Assembly: GCA_027081505.1 (NCBI GenBank)
Contig: JALWKK010000077.1
Coordinates: 1-42,212, forward strand
From: Flavobacteriaceae bacterium
GTDB taxonomy: Bacteria > Bacteroidota > Bacteroidia > Flavobacteriales > Flavobacteriaceae
Direction: 5' to 3'
DNA length: 42,212 nt
Both the position numbers and the translations under genes were made by a program. The notes under the pieces were generated by a model. It saw nothing but the letters and a program-made list of their open reading frames with translations, was not told where the DNA came from and did not search any database. Positions 1 to 6,605 of this stretch are shown here, piece after piece (within the stretch, counting starts at the first letter, position 1; every line of letters begins with the position of its first letter).

Positions 1-68
1 ACTTCAGCATAACCAACATAAAACTTGTCTAACTTCTCTGAATACAATATATAAACGTAATATTCCAT
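1..68 (-). CDS. GIY-YIG nuclease domain protein, second copy (C-terminus beyond the left edge)
   Basis: Partial gene. It starts at an ATG (minus strand, base 68) and leaves the window after about 22 codons. The first 19 residues, from MEYYVYILYS on, match the neighbouring complete GIY-YIG protein at 197-445, and the DNA is identical from base 13. The two then diverge (GYAEV here, GHTKN there), so this is a separate paralogue and not an assembly echo. The start codon lies directly behind the T-run of a terminator hairpin, as in the complete copy. The function follows from the complete copy: a small GIY-YIG fold of the URI/UvrC-N type whose target is unknown. Confidence 0.7.
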   Translation of the reverse strand, partial: MEYYVYILYSEKLDKFYVGYAE

Positions 69-133
69 AGTAAAAAACTCCCGGCACAATTTTGTATCGG
101 GAGTTAATTTTAGTGGGCGCAGAGGGATTCGAA
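13..133. repeat. 121-bp direct repeat, copy A
   Basis: Bases 13-133 are identical to 390-510 by direct comparison, a period of 377 bp. The repeat spans the start of a GIY-YIG gene, the terminator hairpin in front of it, and the 3' end of tRNA-Val including the acceptor stem and T-loop. Identity stops abruptly at base 134, where a palindrome is inserted. The lack of any mismatch suggests a recent duplication or ongoing gene conversion. Confidence 0.95.
72..103 (-). terminator. Intrinsic terminator, copy A
   Basis: On the minus strand a CTCCCG/CGGGAG stem (98-103 with 78-83) is followed by six T (77-72). The loop region can pair further through ACAA/TTGT. It lies between the damaged tRNA copy and the second GIY-YIG start codon and is identical to the terminator at 449-480. 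Confidence 0.75.
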
Positions 134-192
134 TTTATCTGCCCACATCGGCAGACCCCCGACCCTCCCGATAAATCGGGATGCTCTGAACC
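114..192 (-). pseudogene. Decayed tRNA-Val copy with palindromes in place of arms
   Basis: Alignment to the intact tRNA-Val (491-565) gives, on the minus strand, the D-loop tail (192-182), then a 16-nt palindrome TCCCGATTTATCGGGA (181-166) where the 17-nt anticodon arm should be. Next come the variable region and 5' T-stem (165-156), a 22-nt insert carrying the hairpin TCTGCC/GGCAGA (155-134), and the intact T-loop, 3' T-stem and acceptor 3' strand (133-114). The 5' acceptor strand and most of the D-arm are missing. It has no anticodon and cannot fold as a tRNA. It begins four bases after the stop codon of the upstream GIY-YIG gene. Confidence 0.85.
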
Positions 193-196
193 TTTT

Positions 197-445
197 TTAT
201 TTGTTTTCTATCAATGAGACAATCTTCTTTCTACTCTTCCAATTTTTTATTTCTCGCTCTCGTGCATAGGCTTCCGTTTTTGTTTTGTATTCTTCTTGAT
301 ACACAACAATCCAATCTTTTGCTCTCGAAGTAAATCCTTTCCGGGTTTGTTTGTGCTTGATTAAACGCTTTTCTACATTCTTAGTATGTCCAACATAAAA
401 CTTGTCTAACTTCTCTGAATACAATATATAAACGTAATATTCCAT
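197..445 (-). CDS. GIY-YIG nuclease domain protein
   Basis: A complete 82-residue single-domain protein of the GIY-YIG superfamily (URI/UvrC-N-like). The first motif appears as YVYIL (residues 4-8) and the second as YVG (17-19). An Arg-containing helix follows (KRLIKH, 26-31), and the family's conserved acidic segment is EAYAREREIKNW (58-69). I chose the ATG at 445. Upstream extension of the frame to base 550 only reads through the tRNA and terminator. The start codon sits three bases behind the terminator T-run with no Shine-Dalgarno sequence, so expression would need read-through from the tRNA promoter or an unseen promoter. Such proteins are common in Bacteroidota, often beside tRNA genes. 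The cellular substrate is unknown; DNA cleavage or repair is an inference from the fold. Confidence 0.85.
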   Translation of the reverse strand: MEYYVYILYSEKLDKFYVGHTKNVEKRLIKHKQTRKGFTSRAKDWIVVYQEEYKTKTEAYAREREIKNWKSRKKIVSLIENK

Positions 446-510
446 AGTAAAAAACTCCCGGCACAATTTTGTATCGGGAGTTAATTTTAGTGGGCGCAGA
501 GGGATTCGAA
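390..510. repeat. 121-bp direct repeat, copy B
   Basis: This copy is identical to bases 13-133. Here the repeat belongs to an intact unit, ending inside the T-loop of the functional tRNA-Val, and continues into normal tRNA sequence instead of an inserted palindrome. Confidence 0.95.
449..480 (-). terminator. Intrinsic terminator of tRNA-Val
   Basis: On the minus strand the stem CTCCCG (480-475) pairs with CGGGAG (460-455) and is followed by six T (454-449). It starts about 11 bases after the tRNA 3' end and ends three bases before the GIY-YIG start codon, so most tRNA transcripts should stop before the nuclease gene. Confidence 0.8.
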
Positions 511-565
511 CCCCCGACCCCTTGGGTGTAAACCAAGTGCTCTGAACCAACTGAGCTATGCGCCC
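491..565 (-). tRNA. tRNA-Val (anticodon TAC)
   Basis: A 75-nt cloverleaf can be drawn by hand. The acceptor stem is GGGCGCA with TGCGCCC and the discriminator is A. The D-arm contains AGCTCAGTTGGTTCAGAGC. The anticodon stem CTTGG/CCAAG has loop TTTACAC, giving anticodon TAC. The T-arm is GGGGG-TTCGAAT-CCCTC. No CCA is encoded. It reads GTA and probably other GTN valine codons. A strong promoter lies upstream and a terminator downstream. Confidence 0.95.
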
Positions 566-581
566 TCGCTGTTAGCGGATG

Positions 582-612
582 CAAATATAAGTTAGTTTTT
601 ATTCTTCACAAA
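582..612 (-). promoter_or_regulatory. Promoter of tRNA-Val
   Basis: On the minus strand TTTG (612-609) is followed by a 19-bp spacer and TATATTTG (589-582). This matches the Bacteroidota consensus TTTG-N19-TAnnTTTG. The predicted start of transcription falls about 10 bases before the tRNA 5' end. It is the best promoter match in the window. Confidence 0.75.
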
Positions 613-628
613 CTATTCGTTAAAAAAA

Positions 629-1819
629 TTACAAAACTTCGGCTACTACAAAGGTGCTACCTCCTATATAAATTACATCTTTGATATTTGCTTGTTGTAA
701 AGCAGCTTGATAGGCTTTTTTTACAGAAGTGTAATCGCTACCCTGTAAGCCAAATTTTTTGGCTTCGTTTTTTAAAACTTTTGCCAATAATCCTCTTGCA
801 ATATCGGGTTTACAAAAATAATATTTGGCATTTTTCGGGAACAAAGGCAGGATGGTTTCTAAATTTTTATCGTTTACCACTCCTAAGACAATGTGTAATT
901 GCTTGTAATTTTCGCTTTGTAATTGTTGCATCACCGGTATTAATCCGTGGGGATTGTGTGCCGTATCGCAAATGACTTTGGGAGATTTTTTTAATAGTTG
1001 CCATCTTCCTTGTAATCCGGTATTTATTACCACGCTTAACAATCCGTTTTTTATGTTTTCTTCAGATATTTTCCATTTTTTTTCTTGTAATATTTTAAAA
1101 ACTGTTATGGCTGTTTTTACATTTTTTTGTTGATAGGTACCAAGCAAATCGGTTTTAAAATGTGATGGTTTTTCATTTTCAACAAAAACAATAGGGCTTT
1201 TTTCATTAATTGCTTTTTTAATAAAAACCGGTTTTGTTTCGGGAGTGGTTTCACCAATTACCACCGGTATTTTCGGTTTAATGATTCCGGCTTTTTCAAA
1301 CGCTATTTCTTTAATTGTATTTCCTAAAAACCGGGTGTGATCTAATCCGATATTGGTAATTACCGAAACCTCGGGAATGATAACATTGGTACTGTCTAAT
1401 CTTCCGCCAAGTCCTACTTCAATAATGGCGATATCTACTTTTTCTTTTCTGAAATAATCGAAAGCCAAACCTACGGTCATTTCAAAAAAAGACAAGTGGT
1501 TAGTTTTAAAAAAAGGTTTATGTTGCGTGATAAAACTCGAAACATATTTTTTTGAAATGGGTTTTCCGTTAATTTTAATTCGCTCTCGATAATCTTTAAG
1601 ATGTGGCGAGGTATAAAGCCCTACATTGTAACCCGATTCTTGCAAAACAGAAGCCAACATATGGCTGGTGGAACCCTTGCCATTGGTTCCGGCAACGTGT
1701 ATCGACCTAAACTTTCTTTGCGGTTCGCCTAGATGCTTTACAAGTTTTTGAGTATTAGACAAATCTACTTTATAGGCTGCTTTCCCTATGCGTTGATACA
1801 TAGGAAGTTGCTCGTACAT
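629..1819 (-). CDS. folC: Bifunctional folylpolyglutamate synthase / dihydrofolate synthase
   Basis: This Mur-ligase-family ATPase adds glutamate to dihydropteroate and to folates in the cytoplasm. The P-loop GTNGKGS lies at residues 44-50, and the typical YTSPHLKDYRERIKING segment follows. HNPHG near residue 290 is the usual C-terminal motif. At 396 residues it is slightly short for FolC. The listed ATG at 1819 cuts into a conserved N-terminus: the frame stays open upstream and encodes NYSETLQW, as in homologues, with the first plausible initiator an ATT at 1846-1844. It is the last gene of the exbB-exbD-tonB run; the ATT lies 10 bases after the TonB-like stop. Confidence 0.93.
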   Translation of the reverse strand: MYEQLPMYQRIGKAAYKVDLSNTQKLVKHLGEPQRKFRSIHVAGTNGKGSTSHMLASVLQESGYNVGLYTSPHLKDYRERIKINGKPISKKYVSSFITQHKPFFKTNHLSFFEMTVGLAFDYFRKEKVDIAIIEVGLGGRLDSTNVIIPEVSVITNIGLDHTRFLGNTIKEIAFEKAGIIKPKIPVVIGETTPETKPVFIKKAINEKSPIVFVENEKPSHFKTDLLGTYQQKNVKTAITVFKILQEKKWKISEENIKNGLLSVVINTGLQGRWQLLKKSPKVICDTAHNPHGLIPVMQQLQSENYKQLHIVLGVVNDKNLETILPLFPKNAKYYFCKPDIARGLLAKVLKNEAKKFGLQGSDYTSVKKAYQAALQQANIKDVIYIGGSTFVVAEVL

Positions 1820-1856
1820 CCATTGTAATGTTTCTGAATAATTAATGGTTCAAAAT

Positions 1857-2678
1857 TTATTTAGATACACTAAAACGATAAATTATCTTTCCAATTTGCT
1901 TGGCAGGTGCGTTGGGGTCTTTATTAAATTTTGTAGCTAATGCTGCTCTTTTTGCAGGTTCTAATAAACATGGTGAGTTATTGGTAGTTCCTCGTACACC
2001 TGCTCTTGCATTTATTACTTTTCCGTTTCTATCTACTTCTATGCTTACCACAACGGTTCCTGCTTCGTTGCATTCTTGAATAAATTTCTTTTTGCTTAGT
2101 GCTTTTCGTCCACCTAACAAGTAATTCCCGTCACCGTCTAATCCTTTCCCTGTTCCGTAATAGCTTTTTGCATTGGGGTCGCCGTTAGGGTTGCCTTTGT
2201 CACCTCCGGTTTTATCGTTTCCTTCGCCTTCTTTTGCTGTTCCGTTATTTTTGGGTCCGTTTAAAATACTATTTAAAGCATCTGTAGTAGATTTATTGGG
2301 TTTGGGATCGGGTTGTTTTTCTTCTTTTTTAGGTTTTTCCTCTTTTTTAGTTTCTGTTTTAGAAACTTCTTTTTTCTTTTCTTTTTTAATTACCGGAGCG
2401 TCTTCGTTATTTTGAGTTACTACCTCTTCTTTAATTTGGGTTTTTGTTGTGGTTTGCGGGGTAGTTTTAGTTTGTTTTGGTGCGGTTTTTACTTCCTCTC
2501 GAGGTTGCTTGTTTCCCGTTCCGGTATCCATAGTTCCAAAATTTACAGCAATTCCGTTCTCCGGAGGTGGGTCTAAATAAGTAAAGCCAAATAGAAATAG
2601 TAAGAGTATTAATAACACGTTAATGGTTACGGTTATTTTCATACTTTTTCGTTTGTATTTGGTGTCTAAGAGGTTCAT
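1857..2678 (-). CDS. TonB-like energy transducer
   Basis: Expected to carry proton-motive energy from ExbB-ExbD to outer-membrane receptors. One membrane segment lies near residues 15-34 after a short basic N-terminus. A long Lys/Glu/Pro/Thr-rich periplasmic linker follows (about 55-170, with repeated KKE/KTETKKEEKPKKEE patterns), then a Gly/Asn-rich stretch. A small C-terminal domain with VVVSIEVDRNGKVINARAGVRG and a final KIIYRFSVSK strand resembles TonB C-domains. It is the third gene of exbB-exbD-tonB-folC. The C-domain is short and lacks the usual YP motif, so a TolA-like role is possible. The C-to-A-rich linker creates long antisense frames that are not genes. Confidence 0.82.
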   Translation of the reverse strand: MNLLDTKYKRKSMKITVTINVLLILLLFLFGFTYLDPPPENGIAVNFGTMDTGTGNKQPREEVKTAPKQTKTTPQTTTKTQIKEEVVTQNNEDAPVIKKEKKKEVSKTETKKEEKPKKEEKQPDPKPNKSTTDALNSILNGPKNNGTAKEGEGNDKTGGDKGNPNGDPNAKSYYGTGKGLDGDGNYLLGGRKALSKKKFIQECNEAGTVVVSIEVDRNGKVINARAGVRGTTNNSPCLLEPAKRAALATKFNKDPNAPAKQIGKIIYRFSVSK

Positions 2679-2731
2679 TTGTGTTTGCGTTAGGGATTGA
2701 ACAAAACTACCATGTAGTAGTGAAAGCCCGA

Positions 2732-2759
2732 CTCCCGACGACCTTTAAGGTGTCGGGAG
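2732..2759. repeat. Intergenic palindrome with TCCCGA/TCGGGA arms
   Basis: CTCCCGAC (2732-2739) pairs with GTCGGGAG (2752-2759), and ACCT/AGGT extends the stem inside, leaving one bulged G. It lies between exbD and the TonB-like gene. No T-run follows on either strand, so it is not a classic terminator. It shares the TCCCGA core with the palindrome at 166-181. Confidence 0.7.
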
Positions 2760-2772
2760 AAACGCCCAAAAA

Positions 2773-3165
2773 TTAATTAGGTCGTACAGCTAAAACTATT
2801 TTATAATTATTTTTATTGGCAATATCCATGACTTTCACGGCATCTTCTATGGGTACGCCTTCTTCGGCTCTAAGAATAATGGTGGGCTTGTCTTGGTTTG
2901 CTAATATTTTTTTGAGTTCTTTTTCGATACTGTACTCGCTCACTCGTTCTTTATTTACGTAAAAGGCTCCGTCTTTGGTAATACTCACCGATGCTTTTTG
3001 TTGATTGGTGCTTTTTCCTTTTGCCTTGGGTAAAATAAGATCGAGAGCATCGGGTGTGATCGCCGGGGAAGTAAGCAAGAAAAAAACCAGTAACAGAAAT
3101 ACGATGTCTGTCATGGAGCTCATGCTAAACTCGGCACTTACTTTATTTCGTCCTCTCAAATTCAT
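2773..3165 (-). CDS. exbD: ExbD/TolR-family biopolymer transport protein
   Basis: A 130-residue inner-membrane protein with one N-terminal membrane helix (about residues 17-36, SMTDIVFLLLVFFLLTS) and a small periplasmic domain. The conserved Asp of the helix (MTDIVFLLLVFF) that takes part in proton conduction is present. It works with ExbB as the motor that energises TonB. Its ATG follows the exbB stop after one base, indicating translational coupling. Length is normal for the family. Confidence 0.93.
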   Translation of the reverse strand: MNLRGRNKVSAEFSMSSMTDIVFLLLVFFLLTSPAITPDALDLILPKAKGKSTNQQKASVSITKDGAFYVNKERVSEYSIEKELKKILANQDKPTIILRAEEGVPIEDAVKVMDIANKNNYKIVLAVRPN

Positions 3166-3166
3166 A

Positions 3167-3865
3167 TTAAGCGGGTTCGTTTAACAGGTCTAGAAAATCT
3201 ACTGCGGTTGCTTCCATTTGGTGTACTACTTTATCGGTTTTTACGACCAAATGGTTGTATCCCATATAAGCAATAATTCCTACAATAAGTCCGGCAACGG
3301 TAGTGGTCATAGCGGTATAAATTCCTTCGGCAAGGCTTCCCATTTCTGCTTGTCCGCTACTGGTTGCCAGTTGGTGAAATGCTAAAACCATACCAATTAC
3401 GGTTCCTAAGAATCCTATCATAGGTGCAGCACCGGCAATAGTTGCCAGTACACTTACATTTTTTTCGAGGTTATATACTTCAAGTCTTCCGGCATTTTCG
3501 ATTGCGGTATTAATGTCTTCTAAAGGGCTTCCGATACGCGAAATGCCTTTTTCGGTAAGACGCGCAACGGGAGTGTTTTTTTGAGCACAAAGTACTTTTG
3601 CTGCTTGGAGATTTCCGCCGGCGATGTGTTCTCTGATTTGATTCATAAAATTTTTATCGACTCCGGTTGCCGCTTTTATAGCAAAAAGTCGTTCGAAATA
3701 GATATAAAGAGCCACAAAGAGTAGAATAAAGAGTACTCCTATAATTATTTGTCCGGCTAGTCCTCCGCTAAAGAGGAGTTCCATAACAGATATTGTTTTT
3801 TCTTGTACTTCAGGGTCTAGATCTTGGGTTGTATTTACCTTTTCCTGGATTAATAGGTTAAGCAT
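3167..3865 (-). CDS. exbB: ExbB/TolQ/MotA-family proton channel
   Basis: A 232-residue inner-membrane protein with three predicted membrane helices: residues about 38-60, 140-165 (LATIAGAAPMIGFLGTVIGMVLAF) and 185-207 (AMTTTVAGLIVGIIAYMGYN). The GFLGTVIGM motif of the MotA/TolQ/ExbB channel domain is clear. The N-terminal 30 residues before the first helix are acidic and poorly conserved. It is the first gene of exbB-exbD-tonB, 47 bases after nhaD. Confidence 0.93.
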   Translation of the reverse strand: MLNLLIQEKVNTTQDLDPEVQEKTISVMELLFSGGLAGQIIIGVLFILLFVALYIYFERLFAIKAATGVDKNFMNQIREHIAGGNLQAAKVLCAQKNTPVARLTEKGISRIGSPLEDINTAIENAGRLEVYNLEKNVSVLATIAGAAPMIGFLGTVIGMVLAFHQLATSSGQAEMGSLAEGIYTAMTTTVAGLIVGIIAYMGYNHLVVKTDKVVHQMEATAVDFLDLLNEPA

Positions 3866-3912
3866 AGTGAAATTTGTTTAGTATGACTAACGATATTTAA
3901 AAAAATAAATTG

Positions 3913-5292
3913 TTATACGTGATGAAATAGCACTCTTTCAATAAACAAAAAGAGGCCTGCACCTGCTATAAAGCCTATAAATGCAAGCCATGTTATTTTT
4001 TTTAGGTACCAAATAAAGTCTATTTTTTCCATACCCATTGCGGCAACACCGGCTGCAGATCCAATTATTAACATACTTCCACCTGTTCCGGCAGAGTATG
4101 CAATAAAATGCCATAAAACGGCATCTATGGGTGCATCATACATACCCATAGAGGCTGCTACTAAGGGTACGTTATCTATTATTGCTGAGAGGATTCCTAA
4201 GAAAATTACCACAATATCTTGATTTGGAATAGCTTTTTGCAACACTTCTGCCAAATATCGTAAAGTTCCCATTTCCGTACCGTTTATGGTTCCGTACACC
4301 AATGATTCCAGTCCGGCTACTGCCATTAGTATTCCTAAGAAGAATAAGATGCTAGAAATTTCTATACGGGAGAGTGCTTTGTGTGCAGAATACAAATGTC
4401 TTCTTTCTGACGAAAAATCTTCTTCAGGATGAATGTACTCTGAAACCAACCATACTACGCCCAAAGCCAACATCATTCCTACATACGGAGGTAAATGGGT
4501 AACGGTTTTAAAAACGGGTACTGAAACTATCATTCCCAAACCAAGAAAAAGCATTGTTTTGCTACTTAATAATTTTTCGGCAATTACATCTTCTTTTGTA
4601 TCTACTTCAATAGTACCTTTAAATGGTTTCATATAACTGGCGATAAAAAATGGAAGTGCAAAACAAAGTATTGAAGGAAGAACTACAAATTCTATAAGTC
4701 CGGCTGCTGTTACTTTTTTGGCTATCCACAGCATAGTGGTGGTAACGTCTCCAATTGGCGACCAAGCACCTCCGGCATTGGCGGCAATTACAACCATAGC
4801 TACATACCAAAGTCTGTCTTCTTTCTTGTGAATTAATTTTCGGAGTAGGGTAACCAAAACAATGGTTGCTGTTAAATTATCGATTATTGCCGATAGAAAA
4901 AAAGCAAGAACACCTATAATCCAAAGAAGTTTTCTTTTGCTTTTTGTTTTTACGGCTCCTTTTAATATTTCGAACCCTCTATGTAGATCTATAATTTCTA
5001 CAATTGTCATAGCTCCAATTAAAAAGATTAATATTTCGGCTGTTTTTCCCAGATGATGAAGTAAAGTGTTTTCAAAACCATGTTCGGCTTTTTCACCTCC
5101 CGTGAGAAAGTTAAAAACACTTTCGTGTGTATCGATTATATTAAACCAACCGCTTTTAAACCCAACAGCCAACAAAGCCCATATTAGTGCAGCCATTATT
5201 AATGCCGGAACTGTTTTGTCTAGTTTTAGCGGATGTTCTAAAGTGATTGCTAGATACCCTAAAATAAAGATTAAAATGATAATTGCTTCCAT
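3913..5292 (-). CDS. nhaD: NhaD-type Na+/H+ antiporter
   Basis: An integral membrane transporter of the ion-transporter superfamily that exports Na+ in exchange for H+. The protein has 459 residues, about 11-12 hydrophobic segments, and the NhaD landmarks SAIIDNLTATIVLVTLLRK (about 134-152), NAGGAWSPIGDVTTTMLW and the symmetric SAIIDNVPLVAASMGMY with GTGGSMLIIGSAAG in the second half. It starts at an ATG 15 bases after the dehydrogenase stop, so the two probably share a transcript. NhaD is frequent in marine flavobacteria and fits a salt-exposed habitat. Confidence 0.92.
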   Translation of the reverse strand: MEAIIILIFILGYLAITLEHPLKLDKTVPALIMAALIWALLAVGFKSGWFNIIDTHESVFNFLTGGEKAEHGFENTLLHHLGKTAEILIFLIGAMTIVEIIDLHRGFEILKGAVKTKSKRKLLWIIGVLAFFLSAIIDNLTATIVLVTLLRKLIHKKEDRLWYVAMVVIAANAGGAWSPIGDVTTTMLWIAKKVTAAGLIEFVVLPSILCFALPFFIASYMKPFKGTIEVDTKEDVIAEKLLSSKTMLFLGLGMIVSVPVFKTVTHLPPYVGMMLALGVVWLVSEYIHPEEDFSSERRHLYSAHKALSRIEISSILFFLGILMAVAGLESLVYGTINGTEMGTLRYLAEVLQKAIPNQDIVVIFLGILSAIIDNVPLVAASMGMYDAPIDAVLWHFIAYSAGTGGSMLIIGSAAGVAAMGMEKIDFIWYLKKITWLAFIGFIAGAGLFLFIERVLFHHV

Positions 5293-5307
5293 AAATATTT
5301 TGATTTT

Positions 5308-6534
5308 TTAGATTAATTGGGAAAGAGCTATTTCAAAAGCCGTTTTACTTATATTGGTTTTAGATCGATGATGATTATAGGTGTTTTCTAACGCTTTTTT
5401 AATGGTTAATGATGTATCATTAAAAATAGCTTCGTCGGTCATTTGCACTTTGCGTTCCATAAAATAGGCAAACACACGTGCCATACCGCAATTACTAATA
5501 AAATCAGGTATTAGGCTCACGCGTTCGTCTGTATATTCCATAATAGGACCGAAGAATATTTCTTTATCAGCAAACGGCACGTTGGCACCGCAACTAATAA
5601 CCTCTAACCCGGTATTTATCAAGGTTGAAATTTGATCTTGAGTAATAAGTCTGGAGGCGGCACAAGGTGCAAATATTTCGGTTTGAAGCTCCCAAATGCG
5701 TTTGTTCATTTCATCAAAGGGAATGAGATTATCGGCAATAAGTGTGTTTCCTTTTTTCTTTTCAAAAAAATCTTTTATTTCTTCAAACGAAAAGCCTTCT
5801 TCATTGATTACTCCACCAACTCTATCGATAATTCCTACAATCTTTGCGCCCATTTGTGATAAATAGTACGCTGCAGAAGACCCGACATTTCCAAACCCTT
5901 GTACTACTGCTCTTTTTCCTTTTAAATCGCCTCCATAAATAGTATAATAATGTTTTACGGCAATGGCTACACCATAACCCGTAATCATATCGGCAACGGT
6001 ATATTTATGAGAAATATCAGGCGAATATGCCGGATTTTCAATTACTTTGATTACACCTTGTCTTAATTGACCTATCCGGTTAATTTTATCTGCTTCGGTA
6101 GGAGAAAAATGCCCGTTAAATACACCTTCTTGCGGGTGCCAAACGCCACTTTGTTCGGTAATGGGGATTACTTCGTGAATTTCATCTACATTTAGGTCGC
6201 CACCTGTACCGTAATAATATTTTAACAACGGAGCAACTGCTTTATACCAACGTTCTAGAACGCCTTTTTTACGCGGGTCAGCCGGATCAAAATTAATACC
6301 CGACTTAGCTCCGCCGATGGCAGGTCCCGAAACGGTAAATTTCACTTCCATAGTTTTGGCTAGTGAGAGTACTTCATTCATATCCAAACCCTTTCTCATT
6401 CGAGTTCCGCCTCCGGCAGCACCTCCTCTGAGAGAATTAATTACTACCCATCCTTCGGCTTCGGTTTCGGGATCTTTCCAGTTGAAAACTATTTCGGGTG
6501 GTTTGTTTTCGTACTTGGCGAGTAATTCTTTCAT
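5308..6534 (-). CDS. Glu/Leu/Phe/Val-family amino acid dehydrogenase
   Basis: NAD(P)-dependent oxidative deamination of an amino acid to its 2-oxo acid. Seen are the catalytic-lysine region GPAIGGAKSGINFDP, a second active-site stretch GTGGDLNVDEIHEVIP and the Rossmann glycine motif VVQGFGNVGSSAAYYL. Substrate choice (glutamate or branched-chain) cannot be read from the sequence. I use the ATG at 6534 (MKELLAKYEN, as in homologues). A GTG at 6555 is in frame, but it lies inside a TATATTTG -7 element and would precede the transcript start. It is followed closely by nhaD. The adjacent gcvP suggests an amino-acid catabolic neighbourhood. Confidence 0.9.
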   Translation of the reverse strand: MKELLAKYENKPPEIVFNWKDPETEAEGWVVINSLRGGAAGGGTRMRKGLDMNEVLSLAKTMEVKFTVSGPAIGGAKSGINFDPADPRKKGVLERWYKAVAPLLKYYYGTGGDLNVDEIHEVIPITEQSGVWHPQEGVFNGHFSPTEADKINRIGQLRQGVIKVIENPAYSPDISHKYTVADMITGYGVAIAVKHYYTIYGGDLKGKRAVVQGFGNVGSSAAYYLSQMGAKIVGIIDRVGGVINEEGFSFEEIKDFFEKKKGNTLIADNLIPFDEMNKRIWELQTEIFAPCAASRLITQDQISTLINTGLEVISCGANVPFADKEIFFGPIMEYTDERVSLIPDFISNCGMARVFAYFMERKVQMTDEAIFNDTSLTIKKALENTYNHHRSKTNISKTAFEIALSQLI

Positions 6535-6554
6535 TGGTTTATATTGTAGGTTCA

Positions 6555-6562
6555 CAAATATA
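6555..6562 (-). promoter_or_regulatory. -7 element of the amino acid dehydrogenase gene
   Basis: TATATTTG on the minus strand matches TAnnTTTG. It lies about 20 bases before the ATG at 6534. No good TTG lies 17-23 bases further upstream. Confidence 0.45.
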
Positions 6563-6605
6563 AAAAACTTAACGTGCTATTTCTATTTTATTTAAAAAAT
6601 TATAC

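Noticed and set aside
114-192. A second functional tRNA gene.
   Set aside because: The 5' acceptor strand and D-arm are missing and the anticodon loop is replaced by a palindrome, so it cannot fold as a tRNA.
446-550. N-terminal extension of the GIY-YIG frame through the tRNA (start at 550).
   Set aside because: It translates the terminator and tRNA-Val itself; the protein family begins at MEYYVYILYS (ATG 445).
2173-2576. Long plus-strand frames rich in Phe, Leu and Ser.
   Set aside because: They are the complement of the Lys/Glu/Pro-rich linker of the TonB-like protein and carry no family features.
6535-6555. GTG start at 6555 for the amino acid dehydrogenase.
   Set aside because: It overlaps the -7 element, so it would lie upstream of the predicted transcript start; homologues begin at the ATG at 6534.
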